Origin: Maridesulfovibrio sp.
GTDB taxonomy: Bacteria > Desulfobacterota > Desulfovibrionia > Desulfovibrionales > Desulfovibrionaceae
NCBI RefSeq assembly: GCF_963666665.1
Contig: NZ_OY762999.1
Span: 1,555,501-1,619,500 of the forward strand
Reading direction: 5' to 3'
DNA: 64,000 nt
Positions 25,047 through 32,847 of this stretch are shown one piece after another. A program made the position numbers and the translations under genes. Under the pieces are notes generated by a model that saw only the letters and a program-made list of their open reading frames with translations, made no database searches and was not told the DNA's origin. Numbering within the stretch: position 1 is the first letter of the stretch; the number at the start of each line of letters is the position of its first letter.

Positions 25047-26174
25047 CTATTTGTTTTTCCTTATAAAAATAAATGCCCCGGCAACGGCAGTAAACGGTGC
25101 AACTGTCACCAGCCCGAAACTGCCCACCAGAGTCTTTAAAATTTCAGCAGAAACATAAACAAAGTTGAAGGTATTGATCAGCGGGACTCCCTGAGCCATA
25201 AACGCCATAAGCAGTGTTATAAATCCGCCGGAATAGGCCAGCAGCAAAGTGGTCGTCATGGTTCCCACAACTGCCCTGCCAACCCTGATTCCCGAAGCAA
25301 GGGCCTGCATAGGACTGATTTCAGGATTAGCTCGGACGACTTCATCCATACTGGCAGCAACATCCATGGCAAGGTCCATAACCGCCCCGGAACAAGCCAG
25401 AAAAACAGCAGCAATGTAAATACGGGTTAAATCAAGATGTCCGAAGCCGGAATAAAGAAGAGTTTCCGCAAATGGCATTACCGCACCGTGTAAATGCAAC
25501 TTACCGGTAAAATATATTGCCAGCAGACAACTGGTGAAAACCCCGAGAAATGACCCAAGAAAAGCGACAACTCCCTTGCGGTTCAATCCTGCAACCATAA
25601 ATATAATCACCGCGCAGAGTCCTGCGACTACCCCTAGAGTAATCCAGACCGGATCGACACCTTCCAGAAGAGCCGGAACAAGAAGCTTCCAAAGCACCAA
25701 TGCCGTGAACATGAAGGAGAACAAAGCCTTGGCTCCGGTCCAGCCACCAAATACAAGCAGCAGAAAGGAAAATAGCAACAGCATGGTCAGCTCAAGATCA
25801 ATGCGATAATGATCCTGAGGCACTGCATACATCGGGTTTCCCTGCACATCATAAGTAACAACAGCAAGGGCTTCATCACCGGGGACAAAAAATTTATCCT
25901 TATCCATCTGACCCAGAAGCTCGTTGGTTCCAGTGAACACCTGTCCCTGAAACCGCCCTTCGAGAATCTTCATCGTCACAATTTGCGGCCCGGTTTTAAC
26001 CATGCCGAACTGATCAATATCCAAATTATCGACGGAAACAACTTCCGCACGACAGCGCTCGGCATTTTCCGCTACCCGATGCTCAAATTCAGTGGGGATA
26101 AAATAAAGAATTGCTGTAAACAATGCGAAGACAGCAACAAGAATGAACTCTCTGTTTTTTAATAATGCGGACAT
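25047..26174 (-). CDS. YibE/F-family membrane protein
   Basis: A 375-residue protein. An N-terminal anchor helix (about 10-27) leads to a periplasmic beta-rich domain (about 40-120, with VTMKILEGRFQGQVFTGTNEL) and then about seven helices with the family motif HLDLTRIYIAAVFLACSGAVMDLAMDVAASMDEV. YibE/F proteins are widespread and uncharacterised. It shares the strand with the lipoprotein gene, with an 80-base gap. Its start is close to the 3' end of the alkaline phosphatase gene. Confidence 0.88.
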   Translation of the reverse strand: MSALLKNREFILVAVFALFTAILYFIPTEFEHRVAENAERCRAEVVSVDNLDIDQFGMVKTGPQIVTMKILEGRFQGQVFTGTNELLGQMDKDKFFVPGDEALAVVTYDVQGNPMYAVPQDHYRIDLELTMLLLFSFLLLVFGGWTGAKALFSFMFTALVLWKLLVPALLEGVDPVWITLGVVAGLCAVIIFMVAGLNRKGVVAFLGSFLGVFTSCLLAIYFTGKLHLHGAVMPFAETLLYSGFGHLDLTRIYIAAVFLACSGAVMDLAMDVAASMDEVVRANPEISPMQALASGIRVGRAVVGTMTTTLLLAYSGGFITLLMAFMAQGVPLINTFNFVYVSAEILKTLVGSFGLVTVAPFTAVAGAFIFIRKNK

Positions 26175-26208
26175 ATTCTCAGGGGTTGAAATTTATCAGA
26201 TATGCTAA

Positions 26209-26240
26209 AGGCGGAGTGCCGAAAGACACTCCGCCCGAAA
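26209..26240 (-). terminator. Terminator after the alkaline phosphatase gene
   Basis: On the minus strand, GGCGGAGTG pairs with CACTCCGCC around a TCTTTCGG loop, followed by TTTAGC. It lies about 25 bases past the phosphatase stop. The T-run is short. Confidence 0.6.
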
Positions 26241-26262
26241 CAGCTAAAGTACGATAAATCTG

Positions 26263-27774
26263 CTAGTTGGCAGCAAACTCAGCGTTGTTGATGGCGGCAT
26301 GAACTTTAGGAGTCATGCCCATAACAGCCATAATTTTGTATGCGATATCAATGTTATCGTAATAACCGTTGAAGGAAGAAGAACCTACGCCCATTGCGGA
26401 AGTGGCAACGGGAACACCGGTGTGCTTGTAGGATGTCCAACCGAGGCCGGCGTTGTTATTCAGAACATGGGTAATGGTCACGGTCAGAGGATCGTATTCA
26501 CCATAAAGATTGTAAAGCTCGGGATCTTTGATCTTTTCGTCATTCATGGTGCGACCATAAGCTTCCTTGAGCATGGCAAGCTGGTAATCCTTTACAACAA
26601 GAGGATTCTTCTTGGCGTCACCTTCAAACTCAAGACCGAAAAAATGAGTAATGGTAGGCTGAAAATCTTCAAAACTGGCATTACCTTTGTGTTCTTCTTT
26701 CCACAGTTTAACCACCTGATCAGAAAACTGCTGGAAAGAAATGGTCTGGGGCTTGAGAGCATCATAGTAAGAACCGTATTTAGTTCCTGCGAAGCCGAGA
26801 GTCAGACCACCGCACTCATGGTCTCCGGTTACAACAATGAGAGTTTCCTCGGGATGCTTTTTAGCAAACTCAACAGCCTTGGCAATGGAATTGTCAAAAG
26901 CAATGGTATTCTGAATAAAAGCTGCGGCATCGTTTGCATGACAGGCCCAGTCAATCTTACCGCCTTCAACCATAAGGAAAAATCCTTTGGAGTTGTCGAG
27001 CATTTCAATTGCCTTGGCAGTAAATTCAGGAAGGGTGATATCCTGAGGACGCATATCCATGGCATAAGGCAGAGCCTTGGAATCCTGAAGCCATGCATTC
27101 CAGGAGATGACTTTACCGTCAGCAGGCTTGAGAGCCATAAATTCATCTTTATCGGTAACTACGTTGTAGCCGGCGTTCTTGATCAGTTCGAGAGCGTTAC
27201 CTTTGTAGTTTTTGGAATTTTTCTTCTTGTTGGTAACGTCTTTCAGACCGCCACCGCCGAAGAAGTCAAAATCACTTTCAGAAAGAGCAACATCAATGTC
27301 ATAGTACTGTCCGCGAGTGGGGACATGAGCGTAAAAAGCAGCCGGGGTAGCATGGTCAATTGATACGCTGGAAACAATACCGACTTTCTTACCATCAGCT
27401 TTAGCCATCTCTGCGATAGATTTAACATGCTTCTGATTGGGAGCCATGCCGAGCATACCGATGTTGGTTTTCTGGCCGCTGGCAATGGAGGTAGCGGAAG
27501 CTGCAGAACCGGTAATGAACCTGTCAGCAGCAAAAGTGGTGGTCATTCCCTGCGCGGGGAAGGAGTTCATAATAAGCTGTTCACCGGTGAAAGCCTCGGT
27601 AGCCCCCTTTTGGGGCAGCCCCATACCATCACCAATGAAAAGGAAGACGTACTTGGCAGGTTTGCCTTTGTATACGCGAACCTTTTTGTCTTTTGCGTAT
27701 GCAGGGGCTGCAGCCATAAACGCGGCGCAGACCATAAGGGCCATCAATACTCTGAGTTTGTTGGAAAATCTCAT
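26263..27774 (-). CDS. Secreted alkaline phosphatase (PhoA family)
   Basis: A 503-residue exported phosphomonoesterase. The signal peptide ends MAAAPAYA near residue 27. The metal and catalytic residues of the PhoA family are present: FLFIGDGMG (metal Asp), ITGSAASAT (nucleophile Ser; the Asp that usually precedes it is Gly), DHATPAAFYAH, MVEGGKIDWACHAND, VTGDHECGG and a late HTGVP. The ATG at 27774 follows AGGAG by 6 bases; a GTG just before it is less well placed. It probably releases phosphate from organic esters in the periplasm. No convincing Pho box was found upstream. Confidence 0.94.
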   Translation of the reverse strand: MRFSNKLRVLMALMVCAAFMAAAPAYAKDKKVRVYKGKPAKYVFLFIGDGMGLPQKGATEAFTGEQLIMNSFPAQGMTTTFAADRFITGSAASATSIASGQKTNIGMLGMAPNQKHVKSIAEMAKADGKKVGIVSSVSIDHATPAAFYAHVPTRGQYYDIDVALSESDFDFFGGGGLKDVTNKKKNSKNYKGNALELIKNAGYNVVTDKDEFMALKPADGKVISWNAWLQDSKALPYAMDMRPQDITLPEFTAKAIEMLDNSKGFFLMVEGGKIDWACHANDAAAFIQNTIAFDNSIAKAVEFAKKHPEETLIVVTGDHECGGLTLGFAGTKYGSYYDALKPQTISFQQFSDQVVKLWKEEHKGNASFEDFQPTITHFFGLEFEGDAKKNPLVVKDYQLAMLKEAYGRTMNDEKIKDPELYNLYGEYDPLTVTITHVLNNNAGLGWTSYKHTGVPVATSAMGVGSSSFNGYYDNIDIAYKIMAVMGMTPKVHAAINNAEFAAN

Positions 27775-28108
27775 CACTTTCTCCTGATAATTGATTTATT
27801 TTAAAATAGGACTCACGTACCCATTTCACCAGAGAGTCTTATCAGTCGAATGTGTCCTTTCTGTCACAGGTAGAAGTATTTTAGGAAAACCACATCATAA
27901 GGTTGTCTGCATGCAAGGGAAAGAGCTGAATTATTTTTTAACATCATTAATTAACCAAAAGCTTATTTTCTATTGATACATATGCTACAGTACAAATTAA
28001 TGACAATACGAATCACTTAACACGTACAAATTTTAAAGCTAGACAATTCCATCCAACTTAAGTATACAATAGACAGTTAATATTGTTTAACAAATCAAGG
28101 ATTACCCG
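27775..28108. other. Intergenic region between phosphatase and cytochrome/Rnf genes
   Basis: An AT-rich gap of about 330 bases separating divergent genes. It holds the Rnf-operon promoter described separately, and presumably the phosphatase promoter, which I could not place. No small gene or RNA was recognised. Confidence 0.5.
28040..28068 (+). promoter_or_regulatory. Sigma-70-type promoter for the cytochrome-rnf operon
   Basis: TAGACA (28040-28045) matches the -35 box at 5 of 6 positions. TATACA (28063-28068) matches the -10 box. The spacer is exactly 17 bases. Transcription would start near 28075, leaving a leader of about 34 bases before the GTG start. Confidence 0.5.
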
Positions 28109-28855
28109 GTGCGTAGTAAATTTATCCCCATCTCTATTATACTTATTGTTCTCTTCGGGCTGGCTGTTGCCGGTTATGTATCGCCTGAGAAGAAAGAAAA
28201 AATACCAGTCCGCGTTCTATTTAAGAACAGCGGAGGTAAAGTAATTTTCAACCACATCCGACATCACCGGGATTATGAAATACCTTGTGATAATTGTCAC
28301 CACGAGCGTAAGACAAAGGACGATGAACCGCTTCCCTGCGGCTCTTGCCACCCGGAATCCTTTGATAGGGATTATGTGCGTGAACATATCCGTTCATTCC
28401 CGGACACCAGCTATTGCGTACAGTGCCATCATGCGGAACTCGGCAAGCTTAACTTTGATCATGCCGCCCATGAAGAATATGCGGATGAAGACTGTCTGGC
28501 CTGCCACCATAATACTGATATAGAAAAAGAACCCCAAAAGTGCGGCAACTGCCACACCAACGCCGGAACAGCAGAAATTCCCAGTGTACGCAATGCAGCC
28601 CATGAACGCTGCATAGACTGCCATGACGAAATGTTCGAGGCGGGCTTAAAAGGCTGCACTCCATGCCATAAGATGCAGGACATGAATGACTATTCAGGAG
28701 ATTTCACCTCCTGCGACCAATGTCATCAGGAAAATGACAAGGATCTCGTGCTCAACCGGACCAATGCTTTCCATGACCAATGCATGGATTGCCATAAGAA
28801 ACTGCAACGCGGCCCTTACAAAGACAGTGACTGCTCTAAGTGTCATTTAAAATAA
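28109..28855 (+). CDS. Decahaem cytochrome c of the Rnf operon
   Basis: A 248-residue periplasmic multihaem cytochrome. A single N-terminal anchor or signal helix (about 5-24) is followed by ten CxxCH haem sites, in order: CDNCH, CGSCH, CVQCH, CLACH, CGNCH, CIDCH, CTPCH, CDQCH, CMDCH and CSKCH. A cytochrome c gene ahead of rnfC is known from Desulfovibrio, where it links the periplasmic cytochrome c3 pool to the membrane Rnf complex. Start is GTG with AAGGA upstream. rnfC begins 13 bases after the stop. Confidence 0.92.
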   Translation: MRSKFIPISIILIVLFGLAVAGYVSPEKKEKIPVRVLFKNSGGKVIFNHIRHHRDYEIPCDNCHHERKTKDDEPLPCGSCHPESFDRDYVREHIRSFPDTSYCVQCHHAELGKLNFDHAAHEEYADEDCLACHHNTDIEKEPQKCGNCHTNAGTAEIPSVRNAAHERCIDCHDEMFEAGLKGCTPCHKMQDMNDYSGDFTSCDQCHQENDKDLVLNRTNAFHDQCMDCHKKLQRGPYKDSDCSKCHLK

Positions 28856-28868
28856 AGGAAGACTGGAC

Positions 28869-30029
28869 ATGAATCCTCTATTTTCACTCGCTCCATCCGA
28901 ACGCGGCCCCATAGTCAATACATGGGAGCAGGACCTTGGAGGCCCGTTTGAAATATGTATTGAAATCACCGGACTTGAACCACTTGTGCAAAAAAATGAA
29001 AAAGTGGCAAAAGCCCAGCCTGTTGCAGCCGACAAGGCAAGCATTAAGCCGACAATACACAGTTCCATCTCCGGTACAGTAACTGACGTAAAAAAAGACT
29101 TCATTACTATAAGAGAAGAAGGCGCCCGCGTTGCCGAGCCTGTTGACTTTCCCGGAACAGGAACCCGGGAGATGCTCAACGCCCTGCGGGAAAACGGAAT
29201 CAATGTCCGCGGACTGAAAAAAGACTCCACCCTGATAATCAACGCCATACCACATGAAGTCGGAATGGACGGACACCGTTATCTGATTGAAGAATTCACA
29301 GACATCATGGTTATCGGGCTTAATTACCTCAAGAAAGCAATTACCCCCAAGGCCTGTGCGTTAGCCTGCCCTACCGGAATGGATTGGACTATTCCCGGCT
29401 GCACCGGATATGAAATTGATCCGGTTTACCCCAACAGCCTGCCTGAACTGCTTACCAAAGCCATAACCGGAAAAGAAATGCCTTCCGAAGTATGCGTTAT
29501 TGATGCAGCAACTCTTTACCGCATCGGCAGAACCATCCACGGACGCCAGCCTGTAACCTTAGTTATAGTTAAAATTGGATCGACTTCTTTCCTTACTCCG
29601 GTAGGAACCCCTGTAGGAACCCTGCTCAAACTTGCCGATTTCAGACCCGCTGAACATGACAGGGTCATATTGGGAGGCCCATTAACCGGAGAAGCCGTAT
29701 ACAGTTTGAAGCACGGAGTATCCCCGGGTACACAGGCCATAACCATACTCAAAGCTCTCAAGGAGCCCACAGTAAAAGACAATCCCTGTGTGGGTTGCGG
29801 AGAATGCGTTATCCACTGTCCGGCCCGATTGGAACCGAATATGATTTCCCGCCACTCGGAATTCGGTCTTTATGAGAATACGCAGACATACAACATTGCC
29901 TCCTGCATTGAATGCGGACTTTGCGGATACTGGTGCAGGGCCCAAAGGCCCATGCTGCAATACATCCGTCTGGCTAAAAAAGAACTGGCGGCCAAGCCGA
30001 TAATTGAAGACTTGAGGGAGCAGCAATGA
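28869..30029 (+). CDS. rnfC: Rnf complex subunit RnfC
   Basis: A 386-residue iron-sulfur subunit on the cytoplasmic face of the ion-pumping ferredoxin:NAD+ oxidoreductase (or, in Desulfovibrio, a cytochrome-linked variant). The N-terminal barrel-sandwich part (GTVTDVKKDFITI) precedes a Rossmann-like flavin/NADH region. Two [4Fe-4S] motifs come last: CVGCGECVIHCP and CIECGLCGYWCR; the final Pro of the second is Arg. It is shorter than many RnfC proteins because it lacks the long variable tail. The stop overlaps the rnfD start by 4 bases. Confidence 0.93.
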   Translation: MNPLFSLAPSERGPIVNTWEQDLGGPFEICIEITGLEPLVQKNEKVAKAQPVAADKASIKPTIHSSISGTVTDVKKDFITIREEGARVAEPVDFPGTGTREMLNALRENGINVRGLKKDSTLIINAIPHEVGMDGHRYLIEEFTDIMVIGLNYLKKAITPKACALACPTGMDWTIPGCTGYEIDPVYPNSLPELLTKAITGKEMPSEVCVIDAATLYRIGRTIHGRQPVTLVIVKIGSTSFLTPVGTPVGTLLKLADFRPAEHDRVILGGPLTGEAVYSLKHGVSPGTQAITILKALKEPTVKDNPCVGCGECVIHCPARLEPNMISRHSEFGLYENTQTYNIASCIECGLCGYWCRAQRPMLQYIRLAKKELAAKPIIEDLREQQ

Positions 30030-31006
30030 AGCCATTAAACGGGACCCCCGTACTGACAGTCTCCTTCCCTCCCCATGCCCATTGCGGAAGGACATTCAAG
30101 CTGGATGCATTGGAAACAATCCTCGCTTTGCTTCCAGCTGCAGCCTTTGCTGTCTGGCATTATCAGATGCTGGCTGTCCGGGTATTGGCCCTTTCCTGCT
30201 TCACGGCAGTTATCGCCGAAAGCCTCTGCCTGTATGTCATGAAACGGGAAGTTGAAGCTGATAACTACACAGCCCTGCTCTACGGGCTGCTGTTTGGTTT
30301 TCTGGTTCCCCCGGCAGCTCCGTGGTGGCTGGTGACAGTAGGCAGCTTCATCTCTGTTTTCATAGGCCGCATGATTTTCGGAGGGCTTGGCAGCAATCCG
30401 CTTTGCGTGCCGCTGGTAGGCTGGGCTGTGCTGACAGTTTCATGGCCGGAGCTTATGGATTTTGACATGACCATGCTGGCTTCGGAACTGACCTATCCAT
30501 TGAGCCAGTTGAAAAACTTCGGCCCGGAAACGCTGGATGAATATTCGCTCAAATCTCTACTGCTTGGCTTCCAGCTTGGAGGCACCGGGGCAGCTCAAGC
30601 CGGGGCCGTCATGCTGGGCGGTATTTATCTGCTGGCCCGCAGAATTGTAAGGCCGGACATTCCGCTGGCCTTCATGACCGGAGTCGCAATGACCGCAGCA
30701 ATTTATTTTTTCATTGAGCCTCTTGAATACGCTTCACCGGAATACCATCTACTCTGCGGCTCAACTCTTTTCGGGGCATTCTTTCTGGCAACAGACGGAC
30801 CGTCTTCACCCGCCGGACATATTCCCATGCTCATCTACGGATTCATCGGAGGATCACTGGTCGTCATCATCCGGGTCTACGGTATTTACCCCGATGGCGT
30901 ACCCTTTGCCATTTTACTGGCCAATCTGATGACTCCACTGGTTGATAAGCTCAAGCCCGGACCGTTCGGCGGCGTCACCAACATCCATCTGCGGAGGCGG
31001 TCATGA
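30026..31006 (+). CDS. rnfD: Rnf complex subunit RnfD
   Basis: A 326-residue polytopic subunit with about 8-10 helices. The membrane core has GLLFGFLVPPAAPWW, GSNPLCVPLVGWA, LLLGFQLGGTGAAQAGAVMLGGIYLL and FFLATDGPSSPAGHIPM. RnfD normally carries covalent FMN on a Thr in an S/TGAT motif; here the equivalent place reads SELTYPL (about 153-159), without that motif. FMN attachment may therefore differ. The gene overlaps rnfC and rnfG by 4 bases each. Confidence 0.9.
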   Translation: MKPLNGTPVLTVSFPPHAHCGRTFKLDALETILALLPAAAFAVWHYQMLAVRVLALSCFTAVIAESLCLYVMKREVEADNYTALLYGLLFGFLVPPAAPWWLVTVGSFISVFIGRMIFGGLGSNPLCVPLVGWAVLTVSWPELMDFDMTMLASELTYPLSQLKNFGPETLDEYSLKSLLLGFQLGGTGAAQAGAVMLGGIYLLARRIVRPDIPLAFMTGVAMTAAIYFFIEPLEYASPEYHLLCGSTLFGAFFLATDGPSSPAGHIPMLIYGFIGGSLVVIIRVYGIYPDGVPFAILLANLMTPLVDKLKPGPFGGVTNIHLRRRS

Positions 31007-31590
31007 AAGATGGCATAAAAATGATCGCAGTGCTGACTCTCATCTGCGGGATGTTCAGCGTGACCCTCGCGACTTTGAAGGAAGCCACTGAAAGCCGCAT
31101 TGAAGAACAGGTGCTGACCTATGTGCAGGGACCTGCAATCAGTGAAGTACTTAACGGATATGACAATTCCCCGGTAAAGGACCGTAAGAAATTCAATGCT
31201 CCGGGACTGGAAAACGAGGTTACTGTTTTCCCTGCCATAAAAGGCGGACAGCTTCTCGGTGTTGCCCTTGAGACTTTTGCCAAAGGTTATGGAGGAGACG
31301 TAGGAGTCATGGTCGGATTCAACCTGACGGATAATAACCTTTCAGGTATCGGCATCACTACCATGAAAGAAACCCCCGGTGTCGGATCAAGAGTAGCCGG
31401 ACACGGATTCACCAGCCAGTTCAAGGACCACACAACAGCTGTTGAACTTACTTCCAAAGGCGGAAATATCGAAGGAATTTCCGGAGCGACCATTTCTTCA
31501 ACCGCATCCGTTGAAGCGGTAAAACAGGCTGTTTCCATTTTCCAGAAGATCAAACCACAGATTACTCAAGCTTGGTCAAAGGGGTCATAA
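31003..31590 (+). CDS. rnfG: Rnf complex subunit RnfG
   Basis: A 195-residue protein with one N-terminal transmembrane helix (about 6-24) and a periplasmic flavin-binding domain. The covalent-FMN motif is intact as GISGATISS, with Thr163 as the expected attachment site. The stretch LSGIGITTMKETPGVGSRV is also typical. Attachment needs the ApbE flavin transferase, whose gene is not in this operon or elsewhere in the window. The start overlaps the rnfD stop by 4 bases. Confidence 0.94.
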   Translation: MKDGIKMIAVLTLICGMFSVTLATLKEATESRIEEQVLTYVQGPAISEVLNGYDNSPVKDRKKFNAPGLENEVTVFPAIKGGQLLGVALETFAKGYGGDVGVMVGFNLTDNNLSGIGITTMKETPGVGSRVAGHGFTSQFKDHTTAVELTSKGGNIEGISGATISSTASVEAVKQAVSIFQKIKPQITQAWSKGS

Positions 31591-31591
31591 G

Positions 31592-32257
31592 ATGAGCAGA
31601 TTATGGAAAGAATTTTCAAAAGGACTCTGGAAAGACCTGCCGCCGTTCAAAGTCGTGCTCGGCCTCTGCCCGGTGCTGGCTGTTACCAAAACAGCGGATA
31701 ACGGTTTCGGTATGGGCATGGCGGTTATCTTCGTACTGACCATGTCCAACATCCTTGTTTCCATCTTCCGCAAAATAATTCCGCCCAAGGTGCGTATCGC
31801 CTGCTTCATCGTTATCGCAGCGTCGCTTGTTGTCTCGGTGGAATTGCTCATGCAGGCATTTGCCTATCCACTCTACCAGCAACTGGGCATCTTCGTCCCA
31901 CTTATCGTTGTAAACTGTATCATTCTAGGCCGGGCTGAAGCATTTGCCTCCAAGAACCCGATCCTGCTCTCCGCTGCGGACGGTCTAGGCATGGGTATCG
32001 GTTTCACTATTTCCCTGACCCTGCTTGGCGGACTTCGTGAGCTTCTCGGCTACGGCACCATTTTCGGCAATCAGATTATGCCTGACAGCTACAAACCGTT
32101 TTCATTCATGATTGAGGCCCCGGGAGCCTTTGTCTGCCTTGGACTATTGCTCTCTGCCATGAACATCTTCACCAGTTGGCAGGCCAGACGAAAAGGACAG
32201 GCCGTACTGGATAATCCCGGCCATGACTGCAAAACCTGCGGTATTTGCAGCCGATAA
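31592..32257 (+). CDS. rnfE: Rnf complex subunit RnfE
   Basis: A 221-residue membrane subunit with six helices. The core is family-typical: LCPVLAVTKTADNGFGMGMAV, VPLIVVNCIILGRAEAFAS and GGLRELLGYGTI. RnfE and RnfA form the ion-conducting pair and share an iron-sulfur site between them. The C-terminus adds a short DCKTCGICSR tail with three closely spaced cysteines. The gene starts 1 base after rnfG, showing translational coupling. Confidence 0.94.
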   Translation: MSRLWKEFSKGLWKDLPPFKVVLGLCPVLAVTKTADNGFGMGMAVIFVLTMSNILVSIFRKIIPPKVRIACFIVIAASLVVSVELLMQAFAYPLYQQLGIFVPLIVVNCIILGRAEAFASKNPILLSAADGLGMGIGFTISLTLLGGLRELLGYGTIFGNQIMPDSYKPFSFMIEAPGAFVCLGLLLSAMNIFTSWQARRKGQAVLDNPGHDCKTCGICSR

Positions 32258-32269
32258 AAGGAGCCAGCC

Positions 32270-32845
32270 ATGAAAGAATATTTCCTGCTCTTTATCTCGG
32301 CCATATTCGTCAACAACATTGTCCTTGCGCAATACCTGGGCAACTGCCCGTTCATCGGAACTTCCAAGAAAATTTCCGTAGCCATGGGCATGGGCGGCGC
32401 TGTGGTCTTTGTTGCCACCATGGCGGCAGCCATTACATGGACGGTGCAGGAATACCTGCTCGATCCGCTTGGTTTGGAATATCTCCAGACCCTTACCTTC
32501 ATCCTTGTCATCGCCTCACTTGTTCAGTTTGTAGAGATGTTCCTGAAAAAAGCAGTACCCCCACTCTACAAATCGCTCGGTATCTTCCTGCCGCTCATTA
32601 CCACCAACTGCGCGGTGATGGGTATTGCCATCATCTGCCAGCGGGAAGAATTCACTTTCATCAAAACCGTGGCTTTTTCCTTCGCATCCGGACTTGGTTT
32701 CATGCTGGCTTTGATTGTGCTTTCCGCCATTCGGGAAAAAATTGAAGTTTCAAGGACACCCAAATCCATGAAAGGCACTCCCATTGCGCTGGTTATGGCA
32801 GGCTTGATGTCTCTTGCTTTTTTTGCCTTTAAGGGGATGATTTAA
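32270..32845 (+). CDS. rnfA: Rnf complex subunit RnfA
   Basis: A 191-residue six-helix membrane subunit, full length for the family. Diagnostic stretches are FVNNIVLAQYLGNCPFIGTSKK, near residue 14, and LPLITTNCAVMGIAI; these hold the cysteines that bind the shared [2Fe-2S] centre with RnfE. It has a good Shine-Dalgarno (AAAGGAG) and lies 12 bases after rnfE. Confidence 0.95.
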   Translation: MKEYFLLFISAIFVNNIVLAQYLGNCPFIGTSKKISVAMGMGGAVVFVATMAAAITWTVQEYLLDPLGLEYLQTLTFILVIASLVQFVEMFLKKAVPPLYKSLGIFLPLITTNCAVMGIAIICQREEFTFIKTVAFSFASGLGFMLALIVLSAIREKIEVSRTPKSMKGTPIALVMAGLMSLAFFAFKGMI

Positions 32846-32847
32846 TT

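Noticed and set aside
26299..27363. 354-codon open frame opposite the alkaline phosphatase gene
   Set aside because: Antisense to a gene with all PhoA catalytic motifs; the translation has no domain-like pattern.
27850..27870. Possible Pho box near the alkaline phosphatase
   Set aside because: CTGTCAC occurs once with a nearby TGTCC, but the spacing is 9 rather than the 11 bases expected for direct repeats, and the orientation faces the cytochrome gene.
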